This document shows positions 60,480-64,000 of a DNA stretch of 64,000 bases, piece by piece. The notes under the pieces are model-generated. The model was not told the origin of the DNA and searched no databases. It worked only from the letters and a program-made list of their open reading frames with translations. Source of the stretch: Tetracentron sinense. Its lineage: Eukaryota; Streptophyta; Magnoliopsida; Trochodendrales; Trochodendraceae. Position 1 is the first letter of the stretch. Every line of letters starts with the position of its first letter. The position numbers and the translations under genes were made by a program. Location of the stretch: assembly GCA_015143295.1 (NCBI GenBank), contig CM026557.1, positions 43,347,965 to 43,411,964 on the forward strand. Reading direction: 5' to 3'.

Positions 60480-61400
60480 ATGGCAAAAAAAAAAAAAAAA
60501 AAAAAAAAAGGGACTAGTCTCTCACGATTTTTTTTGGTGGACGGCACATAAAAAGAGAGACTCCATAGTCTCACGGTTTGGAGGGGCCTGGATACGAAAA
60601 GGAGAAGGATTTGAAGGTTGCACAGGTACGGTTGGCAGGAGCAAAGAGAGGCCTCTCTCAGAGGTCTCTCTCTTTCTCGGTTCTCTCTCTAGCTCTCTAG
60701 CTACGGTGAAAAAAAAAAAAAAAAAAAAGGAGGGGTCTCTCGTCTGAAACTCACATGGTCTTGGGTTTGTTGCAGCTCAAAAAAAAAAAAAAAAACAGCA
60801 AAAAAGGACCAAAAAAAAAAAAGAGAAGAAAAGGAAATCTTCTCAGTTTCTTCATTGGAGAGATGACAGTAATCTCCCATAGGGGGGCTGCACAATTACG
60901 GTGGGCAGAGAAAATATAAAGAAGGGAGAGGACAGAGACCTATGGGTTCTCATCTCTCTCTTTCTTAGTCATTCTCTCTTCTCTCTCTCGGTAAAACCCA
61001 AAACAAGGAGCTATGCATAAGGAAGAGAGGAGAGGTCTCACGGTTTTGGGAGGAAGCTCACAAGGAACCGAGACCTCTAATGGAGGTCTCGGGCTCTCTC
61101 TCTCTCGGTGGATCCATACCAAACAAGGGTTGCACATAAACAAGGAGGGACTGGAAAAGAGAGAAGGGAAGATCCTCTAAGTTTCTCCATTGCAGAGATG
61201 ACGAGATCTCTCATCCGGGTCTACACAAGTACGGGAGAACAAAGGAAACAAAAGATCCTTTCTCTCTCAAGCCATACTTTATTCTTTCCCTCTCTCAAAT
61301 AAATCAAGAGAACCCATCAAAAAGGATGGTGGGTTGTGTACAGAACAACAGCCCAACAAAAGGGGCCAATCCTATGCCAAAAAGAAGAAGAAAATAAGGG
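60480..61400. repeat. Diverged repeats and A tracts in the antisense leader
   Basis: Repeated GAGAGG/CTCTCTC, GGTCTCACGG and CTCTCGGTG segments mix with A runs of 10-28 bases. On the minus strand these are T runs followed by AG, the layout of repeated 3' splice sites, within the presumed first antisense intron (61406 to 59841). Confidence 0.6.
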
Positions 61401-61406
61401 ACTTAC
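61401..61406 (-). other. Donor site of the first antisense leader intron
   Basis: AAAG|GTAAGT on the minus strand is a near-perfect plant donor, about 150 bases after the antisense TATA box. Confidence 0.5.
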
Positions 61407-61552
61407 CTTTCTTGAAGATGATTGAAAAAATAAAACAGCCTTTCTTGAAGAGGACAGCGGCTTCAACCTTTCTTGGAGAGGACCGTAGCTTTGCCTTTTC
61501 CCAAAAGATGACTTAGTCTTTCTAACCAAGAAAAAGAAAGTGATAGTAAAAG

Positions 61553-61562
61553 GTTTATATAG
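61553..61562 (-). promoter_or_regulatory. Antisense TATA box (probable)
   Basis: CTATATAAAC on the minus strand matches the plant TATA consensus. It lies upstream of the leader donor (61406), leader exon (59840-59755) and ATG (59674) of the antisense PMD gene, so the gene probably has its own promoter inside the element. Confidence 0.55.
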
Positions 61563-61599
61563 AAGGCTAATGAACTCTCCTAACCCATCACGTTCTACC

Positions 61600-62150
61600 A
61601 TAGTCTATCCAAAAGCTATTAGAGGTTTAAAAGGATTTCTTTTCCTTTTTGAAAGTGGATAACCCAACACCCAAGGTACTTTGGTGATAGTAGCGTGTTA
61701 AAAGAAGACTGATTTCATAGTCTTACGGTGGGCGGGTTCAATAAAGAAAATAGAAATAAATTCTTTGGCTTAAATGGAGTTTTCCTTTCAAAGAAATTGG
61801 TTGTGGCTAGAAGAACTAAAAGCCACGTGAGTCATGAGAGATGGGATCATAATTCTATGAGAACGCCAATTCGGCATGAATGATTGGCCTGAAGACTTCA
61901 CCACTCGTTAGACTTCAAAAAAAAAATATAAATAAATAAATAAATAAAAATTGTTTGCTTCTTTGGACCAAGCTTAAAGCCTTGAAGAAGACAATCATGA
62001 AGCCACATCAAGCACCTCAAAAAGAAATGGGTATGAGAAACAAGTTGAAAGGCCTTTGAACTCAAGAATGGATGTGCTGATGTCAATCATTCACCTTCAA
62101 AATTCGAGCCCCGTTCACACGACACACTATATAGTTGTGTGTGCAATCAA
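61600..62150. other. 3' untranslated part of the Tat element
   Basis: No coding or repeats recognised between the antisense promoter and the polypurine tract, apart from A-rich runs near 61918-61950. Confidence 0.5.
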
Positions 62151-62152
62151 GT

Positions 62153-62166
62153 CTCGAGGGGGCATT
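62153..62166 (+). other. Polypurine tract
   Basis: TCGAGGGGGCATT ends directly at the 3' LTR and supplies the expected G-rich primer for plus-strand synthesis. Confidence 0.7.
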
Positions 62167-62902
62167 TGTAGGCATGCAAATTTTGATAAGATCAAAATTG
62201 CCACATGGCAAGATCTTAGAAGGTGGACCCTATTTAGAGTTAAAATAATATAAAACTCTTTAAAGATAAAGGCTAGCTTTCACCAAATGGGACCCACAAA
62301 TTGGATAGACTCCAAATGTAATCCACTAGCCTCACAAGACTTATCAATTCAAATCATGATAAGTCTCTCAAGATGTTGTGTTAAAAGAGGACTTTACCAC
62401 TCATAAATTTATAAAAAGGTAGCTCATTCTCTAGTAGAGGGGGATGAAAAATGAGAGAAAAGAGGAGAAGAAGAAAAAAGCCCTGAAGCTCCAAAAATCT
62501 CTACCAAAGTCTAAAGTTTTGAAGATCTCGATTAAAGCTTAAAGCTCCATAGATCTCCATCAAAAGTCTAAGCTCCGAAGATCTCGATCAAAGCCGAAAG
62601 CTCCGTAGATCTCCATTAAAGCTTGAAGCTCCACAGATCTCCATTAAAGCCAAAGCTCTGAAGATCTCCGTTAAAACCCAAGTACTCCGGCAATATTTTT
62701 GACTACAATCTCGAAGTTCAGATCTGAAAATACGCTGTTCTCCAGGCCTCAGATTAAAGGTTTTGTAAAGAGAAGAATCAGAGGTTTCTCTATTTTACAG
62801 AGATTAAACCTCAAAGATTTGTATCCTCACCAATATCAATAAAAATATTATTTGTCATACGTTTCTTGTCCTTGATTTTCGGACACGAAATTTGTGTTGA
62901 CA
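62167..62902 (+). repeat. 3' LTR of the Tat element
   Basis: 736 bp. It differs from the 5' LTR at six sites, all transitions. Followed by CAAGG at 62903-62907, the copy of the 5-bp target site. Confidence 0.95.
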
Positions 62903-62907
62903 CAAGG

Positions 62908-64000
62908 TAACAAAAATTTTCTATTACCTCCTTTTTAAAAACAAAAATGAAGGCTTATATAGCGCTAAGGGAGCACATCATTAACCGATGTGGGACGATC
63001 TAAGGTAGAAAGAGTATAACCCTCTTTTTATTTTTCTTTTTTCTTTTTTCTTTTTTTTAAGATGTATTACTCAACACATATCAGGCCAACCACACACATA
63101 GGCCAACACTAAAAGGGCCTGACTCAAAGAGAGAGGGTGGAGCCTTATGCCCAAAATCTAACTCTAGTCTTTCGCAGCAAACTATTTTGCATGTACCCAA
63201 CATTAACCTTGTTTGGTTATTCATAAAGGGCAGTCTTAGCAAACCATGCATTTGACTATGTAAGTCAAATGTCGTGTCCCTGTGTACCTTTTAGCACCTC
63301 TTTAATTATGATTAAGCTTAAAAAAATTAAGGTTAATATTTTTTCTAAAAACTAAGGTTAAATCAAGGTTAGATTGCTTAATCTAGTAGTTAATCTTAAT
63401 CAATGTTAAATAGGGGAGATGGACCAATGAGGACGGTACATTCCACTACATTTTGGAATGTGGCGGTAAGTTAAAAATTTCTCATTCAGAAAATATGTGA
63501 AAACATGATATAATATGAATTAGTCTATGGGTGCCCCAAATACACTCTCAAATATACTTTTTCAATTGGAAAATAATCACCCTTTTAACTCCCTTTAATT
63601 GTGGTTAAGATTCACTCACCCCTAGGGTTCACCCATCTACCCTTGGATTTTAGAAATTAAAAATAAAATTATCACAAGGTTATAAAAAACTAACCAGAGT
63701 TAATGATAGACGAAGGGTGGCTTTGTGAGAGAGAGGAGCAATAGTTCACTTATCGTCGTGGTGACTATTGCTCTTTTCAATTCTAAAGAACTAAAATTAG
63801 ATTTGGCTTATCGTATTTTGTCATTTTATAAAGCTACAACAACTCTAATATTGACCCTTAATTAGTTGAATTAAAGGGTAAGGATTCAAGAGTATTTAGG
63901 AATATGCTTACGAGTACCCGTAGACTGACTAAATGTAATATCTCTCGATGTATATACAAGTGGATGACACGTGGGATCCACGTGAGAGAGAGGAAGGGGA
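62908..64000. other. Intergenic DNA with foldback-family pieces
   Basis: No gene seen. TTAAGGTTAATATT/AACTAAGGTTAAATC (about 63290-63430) and CCCTTTAATTGTGGTTAAGA (about 63580-63720) belong to the foldback family seen at 1.3, 12.2 and 46 kb. Confidence 0.45.

Larger units (their letters stand above)
47621..62902 (+). mobile_element. Ty3/gypsy LTR retrotransposon, Tat type, 15.3 kb
   Basis: A structurally complete element: 736-bp LTRs beginning TGTAGGCATG and ending in GACA, flanked by the 5-bp target duplication CAAGG (47616-47620 and 62903-62907). Order inside is primer-binding site, gag, protease, RT, RNase H, a second RNase H, integrase, then an antisense gene, a repeat-rich 3' region and a polypurine tract. 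The second (archaeal-type) RNase H, the antisense frame and the repeat-rich 3' region are characteristic of the Tat clade (Ogre, Retand and relatives). The LTRs differ at six sites, all transitions (about 0.8%), so insertion is recent. Coding is inactivated by point changes. Confidence 0.96.

Noticed and set aside
60895-61601. Several open frames on both strands in the 3' region of the Tat element
   Set aside because: They are built from CT/GA-rich low-complexity repeats and lie in the presumed antisense leader.

Overview
The window is nuclear DNA from a flowering plant. It is AT-rich with large intergenic spaces. It holds two recognisable host genes, one nearly complete Ty3/gypsy element of the Tat type, and many LINE, SINE and hAT/Harbinger miniature elements. 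A species cannot be named from the sequence. The expanded transposon-filled intron and the mix of LINEs and Tat elements suit a dicot, basal eudicot or magnoliid better than a compact genome such as Arabidopsis.

Layout. (1) 1-10 kb: no convincing gene; a cluster of three palindromic foldback elements (1.33-2.70 kb), a G/C-rich hAT-type element (2789-3109) and SINEs. (2) 10164-11375 (+): an intact intronless AGC-VIII kinase of the UNICORN type, with a TATA box and pyrimidine-rich leader. (3) 16839-44745 (-): LSM7, a core subunit of the LSM1-7 and LSM2-8 rings. It has four coding exons plus an exon that ends in the ATG. All junctions are GT-AG and the spliced frame encodes 99 residues. One intron is 25,765 bp and contains LINE pieces on both strands, a gypsy-like element with long repeats, several hAT elements with 8-bp target duplications, a Harbinger-like MITE and nested insertions up to three levels deep. 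(4) 45963-47537: a 1.6-kb foldback built of about eleven roughly 100-bp units in two opposed arrays. (5) 47621-62902: a 15.3-kb Tat-type LTR retrotransposon with 736-bp LTRs (6 differences, all transitions), a 5-bp target duplication CAAGG, gag-pol in one frame with nine premature stops and no frameshift, and an antisense gene encoding a plant mobile domain protein with its own probable TATA box and introns. (6) 62.9-64 kb: more foldback-family sequence.

How the parts relate. The two host genes are unrelated in function (a signalling kinase, and an RNA decay/splicing factor). The rest is transposon biology. The Tat element is young by its LTRs but cannot encode an intact polyprotein, and its antisense gene is also broken. 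The points most worth following are the LSM7 giant intron, the transition-only decay of gag-pol, and the antisense plant-mobile-domain gene.
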